From positions 1 through 29,144 of the forward strand of contig JAPKYG010000148.1 of assembly GCA_026394435.1 (NCBI GenBank): 29,144 nucleotides of DNA, given 5' to 3'. Shown one piece after another: positions 14,330 through 21,568 of the stretch (position 1 is its first letter; each line of letters starts with the position of its first letter). The notes beneath the pieces were generated by a model. It searched no databases and was not told the origin of the DNA. It saw only the letters and a program-made list of their open reading frames with translations. The stretch is from Methanobacteriota archaeon (GTDB lineage Archaea > Thermoplasmatota > E2 > DHVEG-1). The position numbers were made by a program, and so were the translations under genes.

Positions 14330-14590
14330 ATGTGGCAATGGCAAGATCTTGTTCTTACGATTATCAACTTTGGGTTCATGGTAACCGCGATTCCGGCGAT
14401 TATGCGAAATTATCAACTAAAAGAAGCGAAAAGTCAATCGCTGTCAATGTATCTATCAACTGCAGTTCTGTTGACTGTCATGGCATATGTTTTTTTCACT
14501 CTTGATATGTTGCTCAGTGGTGTGTCTACTGCAGGAACTGGTATCATGTGGTATATCTTGACGTATCAGAAGGTACAATATTCGAAATGA
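14330..14590 (+). CDS. Small three-helix membrane protein, SemiSWEET/PQ-loop-like
   Basis: 86 residues with three predicted membrane helices (about 6-24, 40-60, 63-80). The stretch IPAIMRNYQLKEAKSQSLSMYL resembles the PQ-loop pattern, a Pro at the end of helix 1 then a Lys/Ser-rich turn, and GTGIMWYILTYQK resembles helix 3 of the half-transporter class. SemiSWEETs of this size dimerise to pass sugars, but transport here is a guess because the canonical PQ pair is absent. It lies between divergent hypE and the downstream protease gene (22-bp gap). Confidence 0.6.
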   Translation: MWQWQDLVLTIINFGFMVTAIPAIMRNYQLKEAKSQSLSMYLSTAVLLTVMAYVFFTLDMLLSGVSTAGTGIMWYILTYQKVQYSK

Positions 14591-14611
14591 AATGGTAGCG
14601 AGGGGATTTCC

Positions 14612-15052
14612 GTGGATTCTATGATTTTGTGTATCGGCAATCGAGACGGCGGCGACGATGGGATTGGACCATATATTGCTGATACCTTAAAGATTGATTC
14701 CCTTGATGTTAAGGTTCTTGATTGTGGAACGACACCGGAGAATTACACTGCGGTCGTCAAGCGATATAAACCAAAAGCACTGGTTCTTATCGATGCTGCA
14801 GATATGGGTCTTGCTGCTGGGGATATACGAATAATTCCGAAAGAAAAACTTGGAAGGATGCACATCAGTACCCATGGGATTCCCCTCTCTGTTCTCATCA
14901 CGTATCTCGAGTATGAAGCAGATCACATTATCGTCATAGGGATTCAGCCCAAGCGTATGTCTGGTACCATGAGCAGCGCAGTAAAAAAAAGCGGTGATCA
15001 CCTGATTGATATCCTGAAAGAGAAAAAATACGAACAGATACCAGTTCTTTAG
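14612..15052 (+). CDS. hycI: Hydrogenase maturation protease (M52, HycI-like)
   Basis: 146-aa endopeptidase that clips the C-terminal tail of the hydrogenase large subunit once nickel is in place. The signature ILCIGNRDGGDDGIGPYIADTL has the nickel-sensing acid (D15 region). ALVLIDAADMG holds the second acid, and MHISTHGIPLSVLITYLE the conserved His, arranged as in HycI/HyaD. HIIVIGIQPKRM is also typical of the HycI branch. GTG 14612 is preceded by GAGGGG at about 8 nt; ATG 14621 is the alternative. It converges with thioredoxin reductase, with a 4-bp overlap of the stops. Confidence 0.92.
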   Translation: MDSMILCIGNRDGGDDGIGPYIADTLKIDSLDVKVLDCGTTPENYTAVVKRYKPKALVLIDAADMGLAAGDIRIIPKEKLGRMHISTHGIPLSVLITYLEYEADHIIVIGIQPKRMSGTMSSAVKKSGDHLIDILKEKKYEQIPVL

Positions 15053-15969
15053 TACGGGTATTTCTTGCCTAACACCTCAGTCGATGACAACGCGGCAATC
15101 GCCCCCTTTGCACACGCAGTCACCACCTGCCGCAGACCTCCCGTAATATCACCAGCTGCATACACACCCCGAACACTTGTTCGTTGAACGTTGTCTACGA
15201 CGACATACCCGTTTTCATCCAATTTCAAATGAAGCGCTTGTGCAATCTCATTTTGGGGTAACACTCCAACAGAGGCAAATACACCAACGGCAGCCAACCG
15301 CGATCGTTCACTTGTTTCTAAATTAAAAAGACCAACAGAGGAGACACTCTCTTTCCCATGGATCTCCTCAACGATAGTATTGAAAATAAAATGCACACCT
15401 TTTTCTCGTGCTTCATCCTCATAAATCTTCTCCGCACGGAATTGATCACGACGGTGGATAATATACACATCCTTACATCCTAACTGTTTTAAAAAAATAG
15501 ATTCCATAAGCGCCGTGTTACCGCCACCAACCACAACAACCTGTTTCCCTTTGAAGAAAAAACCATCGCACGTAGCACAATACGATACTCCTTTCCCTAC
15601 AAATTCAAGTTCACCGGGTACATCGAGTTTTTGATGCTCGGTGCCTGTACAGAGAATCACTGCCCCTACATGATACGTGGCCTTATCAGTCGTAATCACA
15701 AAGCCGGTAGACGATGGCCTGACTTCTTTAACGTCTTCATAGAAATGCAAATCAGCGTATTTACTCGCATGTTGCTTCATCTTCTCAACAAGATCAATCC
15801 CAGGAATGGAAACAAATCCAGCATAATTTTCAATGTTTGGGGCAAGTTGGAGAAGACCACCACCACTTCCACGATCAAACACAACAGTGGAAATCCCGGA
15901 TCGTTTCGCATAAATCGCAGCGGAAAATCCAGCAGGTCCCGCACCAACAATCGCTAATTCATAGTCCAT
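15049..15969 (-). CDS. trxB: Thioredoxin reductase (NADPH-type)
   Basis: Flavoprotein of about 306 aa that reduces thioredoxin-like proteins. FAD-binding GAGPAGFSAAIYAKRSG lies at the N-terminus, the redox motif is CATC in GVSYCATCDGFFF, and the NAD(P) Rossmann motif is VVVVGGGNTALMES. HRRDQFRA carries the arginines that bind the 2'-phosphate, suggesting NADPH. The C-terminal GVYAAGDITGGLRQVVTACAKGAIAAL is the conserved FAD site. ATG 15969 has GAGG 6 nt upstream and begins MDYELAIVGAG like homologues; ATG 15981 adds four residues. It stands just downstream of nrdG on the same strand. Confidence 0.95.
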   Translation of the reverse strand: MDYELAIVGAGPAGFSAAIYAKRSGISTVVFDRGSGGGLLQLAPNIENYAGFVSIPGIDLVEKMKQHASKYADLHFYEDVKEVRPSSTGFVITTDKATYHVGAVILCTGTEHQKLDVPGELEFVGKGVSYCATCDGFFFKGKQVVVVGGGNTALMESIFLKQLGCKDVYIIHRRDQFRAEKIYEDEAREKGVHFIFNTIVEEIHGKESVSSVGLFNLETSERSRLAAVGVFASVGVLPQNEIAQALHLKLDENGYVVVDNVQRTSVRGVYAAGDITGGLRQVVTACAKGAIAALSSTEVLGKKYPY

Positions 15970-16004
15970 AGAGGACCTCATTGAATATGTACTATTTAGT
16001 TTTT

Positions 16005-16697
16005 TTAAATACCTCTCACTGCACAGCGTTTGAAAAATGGTTTAATTGCTGTGAGTGTTTCTAAAAAATAATCTCTGGGATAGGGAACTGCGTTTTCAAA
16101 TGTGGATGACATGAGTGGCGAAATGGGTTTAAATTGTTGCAGATAATAAGCGTCTGCTCCTTCAATCCATTTCGCAATCTCAACTATATCCTCTTTTTTT
16201 AAAAGATCGGGGATAAAGGTGGTTTTAAACTCGTACGCTGGTGCTTTGTTTTTGATCAGATCAATCGATGCTTCAATCTTGGAGATATCAACATCGACAC
16301 CAGCGAGTTGATGATATTTCCTTTTTGGTGCCTTCACATCCATGGCAATGTAATCAACAAGCTGTTTTTCCAGCAACTCACCAAGTTTTTCCGGAAACGC
16401 ACCGTTCGTATCAATCTTGACTGGAAATCTAAGTTTTTTTATTTTTTCAATGAAATCAACGATATCTTCTTGAAACAGTGGCTCTCCACCCGAAATAACC
16501 ACTCCTTCAAGTTGTTCTTTTCGTTTAGAAAGAAACGAGAGGATTTCATCCTCAGGGAATAACTCTCTGGTCCCCAGCGCAAGATTCTTGTTGTAACAGA
16601 ACGGGCAGCGGAAGTTACACCCGCTGACCCAGATTATCGCACTAATCCGATCTGGATAATCGAGCAACGATGTTTTCTGAAAGCCACCTATTTTCAT
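16005..16697 (-). CDS. nrdG: Anaerobic ribonucleotide reductase activating enzyme NrdG
   Basis: 230-aa radical SAM enzyme that puts the glycyl radical on NrdD. The cluster motif is CNFRCPFC (CxxxCxxC), following KTSLLDYPDRISAIIWVSG. GVVISGGEPLFQ is the SAM-binding GGE motif, and KIDTNGAFPEKLGELL and DYIAMDVKAP are typical of the group. Its ATG overlaps the nrdD stop as ATGA, so the two are coupled. It resembles the archaeal and bacterial type that pairs with ATP-cone-containing NrdD. Confidence 0.95.
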   Translation of the reverse strand: MKIGGFQKTSLLDYPDRISAIIWVSGCNFRCPFCYNKNLALGTRELFPEDEILSFLSKRKEQLEGVVISGGEPLFQEDIVDFIEKIKKLRFPVKIDTNGAFPEKLGELLEKQLVDYIAMDVKAPKRKYHQLAGVDVDISKIEASIDLIKNKAPAYEFKTTFIPDLLKKEDIVEIAKWIEGADAYYLQQFKPISPLMSSTFENAVPYPRDYFLETLTAIKPFFKRCAVRGI

Positions 16698-19600
16698 TGT
16701 GTAACAAGAACCTTCTCTTTCATATCAAATGTTTTTCGATCACGGAACTCCTGCTGTTTTCCTTTATTCCATTGGTTCACCGGTCGGATATATCCCACAA
16801 CCCGAGAGTAGATTTCGCATTCCGTGGTTTTTTGTTCAGCATGACAGGTCGGGCAATACTGATGTTCACCTGCGATGTACCCATGGTCAGGGCAGACGCT
16901 AAACGTCGGCGTGATGGTATAGTACGGGAGCGCGTAGTTCTCTGCAACCTTTCGAACTAAATTCTTGATAGCAGTCGGCGAGGGTTCTTCCTCACCAAGG
17001 AAGATATGCAGTACCGTGCCACCCGTGTATTTTGTCTGCAAGGAATCCTGCAGATCAAGAGCCTCAAAGACATCCGTGGTAAACCCAACAGGCAGTTGCG
17101 TGGAGTTGGTGTAGTATGGTTCGACGTCCCGCCCACGGTTTTGTGTATAGATCTCCTGGTTGAATGTTCGAATGTCAGGGTATTGTTTCTTATCGATTCG
17201 TGCGAGTCGATAGCTAGTCCCTTCGCCCGGTGTAGCTTCCAGGTTGAAGATGTTACCAGATTCCTCCTGGAAGTCCGCGATGCGCTTGCGCATATAATCA
17301 AGTACTTTTTCTGCAAACGCTTTCCCTTCAGTCTCTGCGATGCTCTTGTTCATGAAGTTCAGCAACGCATCGTTCATACCAATAAGACCGATAGTTGAGA
17401 AATGGTTCTTCCAGTATTCCCCAAAGGTTTTCTTCACATCGGAAAGATAAAACCGTGAGTAGGGATGCAATCCACTATCGGTGAGGTTTTCGATGAGATC
17501 TCGTTTGATTTCCAAGCTTTGCCTTGCAAGCATCATAAGTGAATCAAGTCGTTCAAAGAAATCAGTGTCATCTTTCGCAAGATATCCTATCCGCGGCATA
17601 TTGATGGTGACGACACCTATCGATCCGGTTTTTGGGTTCGCACCAAAAAGACCACCACCTCGTTTTCTGAGTTCACGATTATCAAGTCTCAATCGACAAT
17701 TGTGTGTCAGTATACCTGTTGTACCGACAGTGAAGACGGGCGTTCCATTTTTTACCTCAAAACAATACGCGGCACTGTTCGTTATTGGCGTGATGTCCTT
17801 TATCTTTATCCACAGTTTATTGTTTTTCTTAAACCATATATCACCATAATTTTTTCTGTTCAATTGATATATTAATACTGCGTAATTAGGTTCTTTTCCA
17901 AATCTTCCTTCACGCGCATCTTTATAGATACTTGTCGTGGTTCCAAGCGTTGCTGCGAGCATGTTTAACGTTTCAATCATCTGAGGCGAAGAGGTATAAA
18001 TTCTATTTCTATTTCCGCCGTCGGTATCATAATGACCGGTGAGTGTCCCTTTTCTAAATTCCTTACTCGCGGTAAAAATCCTTGCCGTATATTTTTTATC
18101 TCTTTTTATTCCCTCGACATAATCTTTACATAAACCAACTGCTGCTTTTGAATGGACCTTGACTGTTGTTAGTTTTGTTTTTTTATCAGTTGCAATTGTA
18201 CAATGCGCACCGAAGTACTGCTCAGCAATTTTAGTAAGTTTTGTGATTACCTTTTTTTTGTAGTGATTTTCTAAAGAAAACACTACTGATGTGTCGCCAT
18301 CAAAGGATCCATCTCCTGCATACGCCCCAACAAAATAACCTAAGTTTTTTGTCCCCCCAGACCCCTCATATTCCTGTAAAGAGTACGGTAGATACATTCC
18401 AGGCTTGAGGTCTCTACCTTTTACAACGTTCTCTTTCTTTTCGGCAGAATCATTCATTATATAGTTTAAATGATGGGAGGACATTTTAATTTCATGACCG
18501 TTTTCTAGTTTTATTTTTATCATTTGTTGGTCGTTCCATTTGTTAAATTTTCCTTTGATAAATTTCCCAGCACTATATATTTCATATTCCTCTTGGCCAC
18601 TGTTACCTTCATAGATATTTCTAATCGTTGAATATTCAACGATTCTTCCCCTTGAAGATTTAATTAGAACTTTTTCATCTCCAGCTAACGGGCACATGGA
18701 CCGTGCATCATCCGGTTTCATGTCGCTGTTGATGAAATTAGAAAAATAAGGGATCCCGTATTTCGCGGTCATGTCCCAGAGTGGGGCAAGTCCATCGTTG
18801 TTCCAGTTGAAATCCTTCGTGATATTATAGGTCGGGATGGGAAACGTAAAAGGTCGTCCCTTTGCATCTCCATCATACATAATCTCTGCGAACGCATGGT
18901 TCACCATGTCCATCTCATCAGAGTACTCGCTGTAGTTATTGTCGGTGAGCTCCCCTCCGATAATCGCTGGTTCCTCAGTCATGTAACCAGGGACGGTAAG
19001 GTCCATAGTAATGTTCGTGAACGGGCTTTGAAACCCAACTCGTGTGGGCACGTTCATGTTGAACATGAATTTCTGCATCTCTTGTTTCACGTTCTCATAC
19101 TGGAGACCGTCTTTTGCTATGAACGGCGCGAGTAATGAATCGAAATTCGATAATGCCTGTGCACCAGCCGCCTCTCCTTGCAACGTGTAGAGGTAATTCA
19201 CTATCTGCATCAGTGCGGTGCTGAAATGTTTCGCTGGTTTGCTTTCGATTTTCCCGGAGACGCCTTTAAAACCGAGGAGCAATAAATCTTTTAAATCCCA
19301 CCCCACGCAGTACGCTCCGAGGGTACCAAGATCGTGAATGTGATAATCTCCTCTGGTGTGCGCATCTCCCATCTCAGGAGGATAAATCTTATTGAGCCAG
19401 TAATGAGAAATAATACTCTCGGTCGCGTATACATTAAGTCCCTGGAGCGAGTAGCTCATGTTACTATTCTCATTGACCTTCCAGTCCAACATGCTGAGAT
19501 AATCATCAACCACATCAATGTCTTTCAGAAGCCCTCCGATTTCTCGCATGTCCTGGTGTTGTTTTCGGTAGAGGATGAATGCTTTCGCGGTTTTCGCATG

Positions 19601-19831
19601 GCCGTCCTCTATGATGACTTTTTCTACGACGTCCTGGACTTGTTCAACTGTTGGGATTTCGCTGCGTTTCAACTCTTTCTCAAGTATTGTGATTACTTTG
19701 TCAGTGAGTTCCGCTGCTTTCTTGTAGTCTTTTCCACCGACTGCTTGTGCTGCTTTCCAGATTGCTTCTGTGATTCTGACTGGGTTGAAGTCGACAATTT
19801 TACCGTCTCGTTTCTTAATCTTCCGTATCAT
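16694..19831 (-). CDS. nrdD: Anaerobic (class III) ribonucleoside-triphosphate reductase with intein
   Basis: 1045-aa precursor, about 713 aa after removal of a 332-aa intein. Residues 1-95 are an ATP-cone (IRKIKKRDGKIVDFNPVRI), which binds ATP/dATP for allosteric control. The glycyl radical barrel follows. C712, in CRLRLDNRELRKRGGG, aligns with the active-site Cys (thiyl radical). A zinc site is formed by Cys at 980, 993, 996 and 1005 (CPTC). The glycyl radical is G1013 in RVVGYIRPV. Reduces NTPs to dNTPs without oxygen. The intein ends right before C712, so the enzyme cannot work until spliced. nrdR lies just upstream and nrdG overlaps the stop, forming one transcription unit. Confidence 0.96.
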   Translation of the reverse strand: MIRKIKKRDGKIVDFNPVRITEAIWKAAQAVGGKDYKKAAELTDKVITILEKELKRSEIPTVEQVQDVVEKVIIEDGHAKTAKAFILYRKQHQDMREIGGLLKDIDVVDDYLSMLDWKVNENSNMSYSLQGLNVYATESIISHYWLNKIYPPEMGDAHTRGDYHIHDLGTLGAYCVGWDLKDLLLLGFKGVSGKIESKPAKHFSTALMQIVNYLYTLQGEAAGAQALSNFDSLLAPFIAKDGLQYENVKQEMQKFMFNMNVPTRVGFQSPFTNITMDLTVPGYMTEEPAIIGGELTDNNYSEYSDEMDMVNHAFAEIMYDGDAKGRPFTFPIPTYNITKDFNWNNDGLAPLWDMTAKYGIPYFSNFINSDMKPDDARSMCPLAGDEKVLIKSSRGRIVEYSTIRNIYEGNSGQEEYEIYSAGKFIKGKFNKWNDQQMIKIKLENGHEIKMSSHHLNYIMNDSAEKKENVVKGRDLKPGMYLPYSLQEYEGSGGTKNLGYFVGAYAGDGSFDGDTSVVFSLENHYKKKVITKLTKIAEQYFGAHCTIATDKKTKLTTVKVHSKAAVGLCKDYVEGIKRDKKYTARIFTASKEFRKGTLTGHYDTDGGNRNRIYTSSPQMIETLNMLAATLGTTTSIYKDAREGRFGKEPNYAVLIYQLNRKNYGDIWFKKNNKLWIKIKDITPITNSAAYCFEVKNGTPVFTVGTTGILTHNCRLRLDNRELRKRGGGLFGANPKTGSIGVVTINMPRIGYLAKDDTDFFERLDSLMMLARQSLEIKRDLIENLTDSGLHPYSRFYLSDVKKTFGEYWKNHFSTIGLIGMNDALLNFMNKSIAETEGKAFAEKVLDYMRKRIADFQEESGNIFNLEATPGEGTSYRLARIDKKQYPDIRTFNQEIYTQNRGRDVEPYYTNSTQLPVGFTTDVFEALDLQDSLQTKYTGGTVLHIFLGEEEPSPTAIKNLVRKVAENYALPYYTITPTFSVCPDHGYIAGEHQYCPTCHAEQKTTECEIYSRVVGYIRPVNQWNKGKQQEFRDRKTFDMKEKVLVTQ
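17699..18694 (-). mobile_element. Intein with LAGLIDADG homing endonuclease in NrdD
   Basis: Covers residues 380-711 of the precursor. It begins with Cys in CPLAGDEKVLI (block A) and ends GILTHN with penultimate His and terminal Asn (block G). C712 of the host serves as the +1 nucleophile. SSHH (451-454) supplies the block B His. Two LAGLIDADG-type motifs are LGYFVGAYAGDGS (D507) and LTGHYDTDGG (D604). Both acidic residues are kept, so the endonuclease may be active. By eye the DNA is more AT-rich than the exteins, as expected for a recent arrival. Confidence 0.93.
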
Positions 19832-19845
19832 GTGGTCCTTTCCTC

Positions 19846-20292
19846 CTATTTCTCTATTAAATTTTTAACCTCTTTTTCGAAGCTGGTGACGTCAGTGAAC
19901 TGACGATAGACTGATGCGAATCTGATGTATGCGACATGATCAACTTCTTTTAACACATCCATCACATACTCACCGATGAGTGATGTGTCGATTTCTTCTT
20001 TCCCAACTCGTCTGATTTTTTCTTCGATTCCATCGATCATTTCTTCGATTTTTTCATGGGTGATTGGACGTTTCTCAAGTGCTTTTTCCATGCCGTTTCT
20101 GATTTTACAGCGGTCGAATCGTTCTCGTCTGCCGTCTTTTTTAATGACGAAAAGTGGTGCCATTTCGATGTATTCGTAGGTCGTGAACCGCTTGTTGCAG
20201 CTGAGGCATTCTCGTCGTCTGCGTATGGACCCTCCCGTATCGCGAGAGTCGGTAACTTTCGTGTCAATATGGTTGCAATAAGGACAGTTCAT
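19846..20292 (-). CDS. nrdR: Transcriptional repressor NrdR
   Basis: 148-aa nucleotide-sensing repressor of ribonucleotide reductase genes. The N-terminal zinc ribbon is MNCPYCNHIDTKVTDSRDT, with CLSCNKRFTTYEYIE supplying the second CxxC, and RRRRECLSC is the DNA-binding stretch. An ATP-cone follows from about residue 45 (PLFVIKKDGRRERFDRCKI). It binds (d)ATP and controls oligomer state. YVMDVLKEVDHVAYIRFASVYRQFTDVTSFEKEV is diagnostic. ATG 20292 gives the standard N-terminus; the TTG at 20313 is rejected. NrdR is mainly bacterial, so its presence here suggests transfer. It sits first in nrdR-nrdD-nrdG and has two matching boxes in its own promoter. Confidence 0.96.
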   Translation of the reverse strand: MNCPYCNHIDTKVTDSRDTGGSIRRRRECLSCNKRFTTYEYIEMAPLFVIKKDGRRERFDRCKIRNGMEKALEKRPITHEKIEEMIDGIEEKIRRVGKEEIDTSLIGEYVMDVLKEVDHVAYIRFASVYRQFTDVTSFEKEVKNLIEK

Positions 20293-20308
20293 CTCACCAC
20301 ACCAGATA

Positions 20309-20322
20309 TACAATATATAGTA
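20309..20322. promoter_or_regulatory. NrdR box 1
   Basis: TACAATATATAGTA is nearly palindromic and fits the bacterial NrdR box pattern, ACA/ACT ends around an ATATAT core. It overlaps the likely TATA box of the nrdR operon, about 24 bp from the ATG, so binding would shut out TBP. Confidence 0.65.
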
Positions 20323-20339
20323 TCCTAAAAAATTTAGTA

Positions 20340-20353
20340 TACAAAATGTAGTA
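20340..20353. promoter_or_regulatory. NrdR box 2
   Basis: TACAAAATGTAGTA matches box 1 at 12 of 14 bases and lies exactly 31 bp from it, three helical turns. This is the paired, phased arrangement known for NrdR boxes in bacteria. Confidence 0.62.
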
Positions 20354-20386
20354 TAGTTGGGTGGTTTTTAAGTCTTTTCATTTTTC

Positions 20387-20394
20387 AAAAAAAA
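20387..20394 (-). terminator. T-run terminator behind thiI
   Basis: Eight A on the plus strand read as T8 on the minus strand, about 50 bp after the thiI stop and before the nrdR promoter. T-runs end archaeal transcription. The 128-bp gap holds nothing else beyond this and the two NrdR boxes. Confidence 0.45.
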
Positions 20395-20441
20395 TGTGGT
20401 TTTCTTCCGTCTGATTTATTAACTATTTTTAATGTGAAATG

Positions 20442-21071
20442 TTAGAGTTTGACGCTCGTTGCATGCAGAATTGCGTACTGCACGAGCTCGTCGACATTGA
20501 TTTTTTGTTCTTCAGCAAGTATCTGCTCAAGACGCGCCTGCGTCGATGGCTTGATCGGGACTGCGCCACATCCATCCGCTGGTGCAATTGATAAATCAAA
20601 GGTTCCGATCTTTTTAGCTATCTGAATCGTGTCTTCCTTGTCAAACCCGATCAATGGTCTGAGGATTGGGATGCTGACTGCTTGTTCCACGACTCGAATG
20701 TTTTGCAGTGTCTGCGATGCAACCTGACCGAGGGAGTCCCCCATCACGATTGCATCTGCGTGCTCTTTTTTTGCTATTGCTTCTGCGTAGCGGAGCATCA
20801 TCCGTTTGCAGACGACGCAGGTGAATTTGTTGTCACTATTTGTTTTGTAGGATTGCAGAGTCTGCCCATGTGGAATAAGCAGTGCTTTCAGTTTTGATGG
20901 TAATTGTTTTTTGAGGTATTTCGCAAGGGTCACAAATTTTTCTATCTCGCGGTCATCGGTAAACGGTCTATTATCTGCATGAATCAAAATAATCTCATCT
21001 GCATTCTTGGAAAGCAGGTAGGTCGCAACCGGGGAATCGATGCCACTGGAGACCAACGCGACGAATTTCAT
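20442..21071 (-). CDS. ThiI-like PP-loop sulfurtransferase lacking THUMP domain
   Basis: 209 aa covering only the adenylating AANH domain of ThiI, the 4-thiouridine-8 tRNA synthase. Present are the PP-loop SSGIDSPVATYLL, FTCVVCKRMMLRYAEAIAKKE with its active Cys, DAIVMGDSLGQVASQTLQNI, and ISIP-like PILRPLIGFDKEDTIQIAKKIGTF. The N-terminal ferredoxin-like/THUMP region that docks tRNA and the rhodanese tail of bacterial forms are missing. tRNA binding must come from another protein, or the substrate differs (e.g. a thiamin-linked role). Its ATG overlaps the cutA stop by ATGA, so the two are coupled. Confidence 0.82.
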   Translation of the reverse strand: MKFVALVSSGIDSPVATYLLSKNADEIILIHADNRPFTDDREIEKFVTLAKYLKKQLPSKLKALLIPHGQTLQSYKTNSDNKFTCVVCKRMMLRYAEAIAKKEHADAIVMGDSLGQVASQTLQNIRVVEQAVSIPILRPLIGFDKEDTIQIAKKIGTFDLSIAPADGCGAVPIKPSTQARLEQILAEEQKINVDELVQYAILHATSVKL

Positions 21072-21379
21072 GCGGTCTCCTCTTCAACATACGCAAGATA
21101 TTCTTTCAATCCACCGACAGGAGGAAACACGATGATATCAGGGGTTTCATAGGGGTGCAATGAACGGATCTTCTGTATTGCTTTCTCAACATTCCTTTCT
21201 GTGGTTTTCGCTATGAGGGCACATTCATTGCTTTCCTCAATTTTCCCTTGCCATCGATATATTGATTCAACCTTTGGAATGATGTTTACACAGGCAACCA
21301 GTTTGTCTTTTAACAGCGCGTGAGCAATTCTTCGCGCATCTTCAATGGTACCTGTTGTTGAATAGAGAATCGAAACCAT
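21068..21379 (-). CDS. cutA: CutA1 divalent-ion tolerance protein
   Basis: Trimeric ferredoxin-like protein of about 103 aa, family CutA1. Hallmarks: ILYSTTGTIEDARRIAHALLKDKLVACVNIIPKVESIYRWQGKIEE with the Cys of ACVN, then ALIAKTTERNVEKAIQKIRSLHPYETPDIIVFPPVGG. The HPYETPDI motif is nearly invariant. It binds copper in vitro, but its function is unclear. ATG 21379 is chosen for homologue length and because the TTTTAA box at 21403-21408 lies 26 bp upstream; ATG 21385 or 21391 are close alternatives. Downstream thiI overlaps the stop by 4 bp. Confidence 0.92.
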   Translation of the reverse strand: MVSILYSTTGTIEDARRIAHALLKDKLVACVNIIPKVESIYRWQGKIEESNECALIAKTTERNVEKAIQKIRSLHPYETPDIIVFPPVGGLKEYLAYVEEETA

Positions 21380-21568
21380 GGTCATACTCATAGAATAGAT
21401 GATTTTAAGAGTTTGCATTACGCGGGTTTTATACAAAAAGTAAGGGGGAGTTTTGTGCGTAAAAAATAATTCTGCTTATAAACTGAACGTTTGTTCGTTA
21501 TAACTCTGTGTGTAATAAACATTTATATAACACTTCACCCTATAGAAATATAAACGGGGAAAGGAAAA

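Noticed and set aside
20293..20313. Seven-residue extension of NrdR from TTG
   Set aside because: It would run through the promoter box; NrdR proteins begin at the MxCPxC zinc motif.
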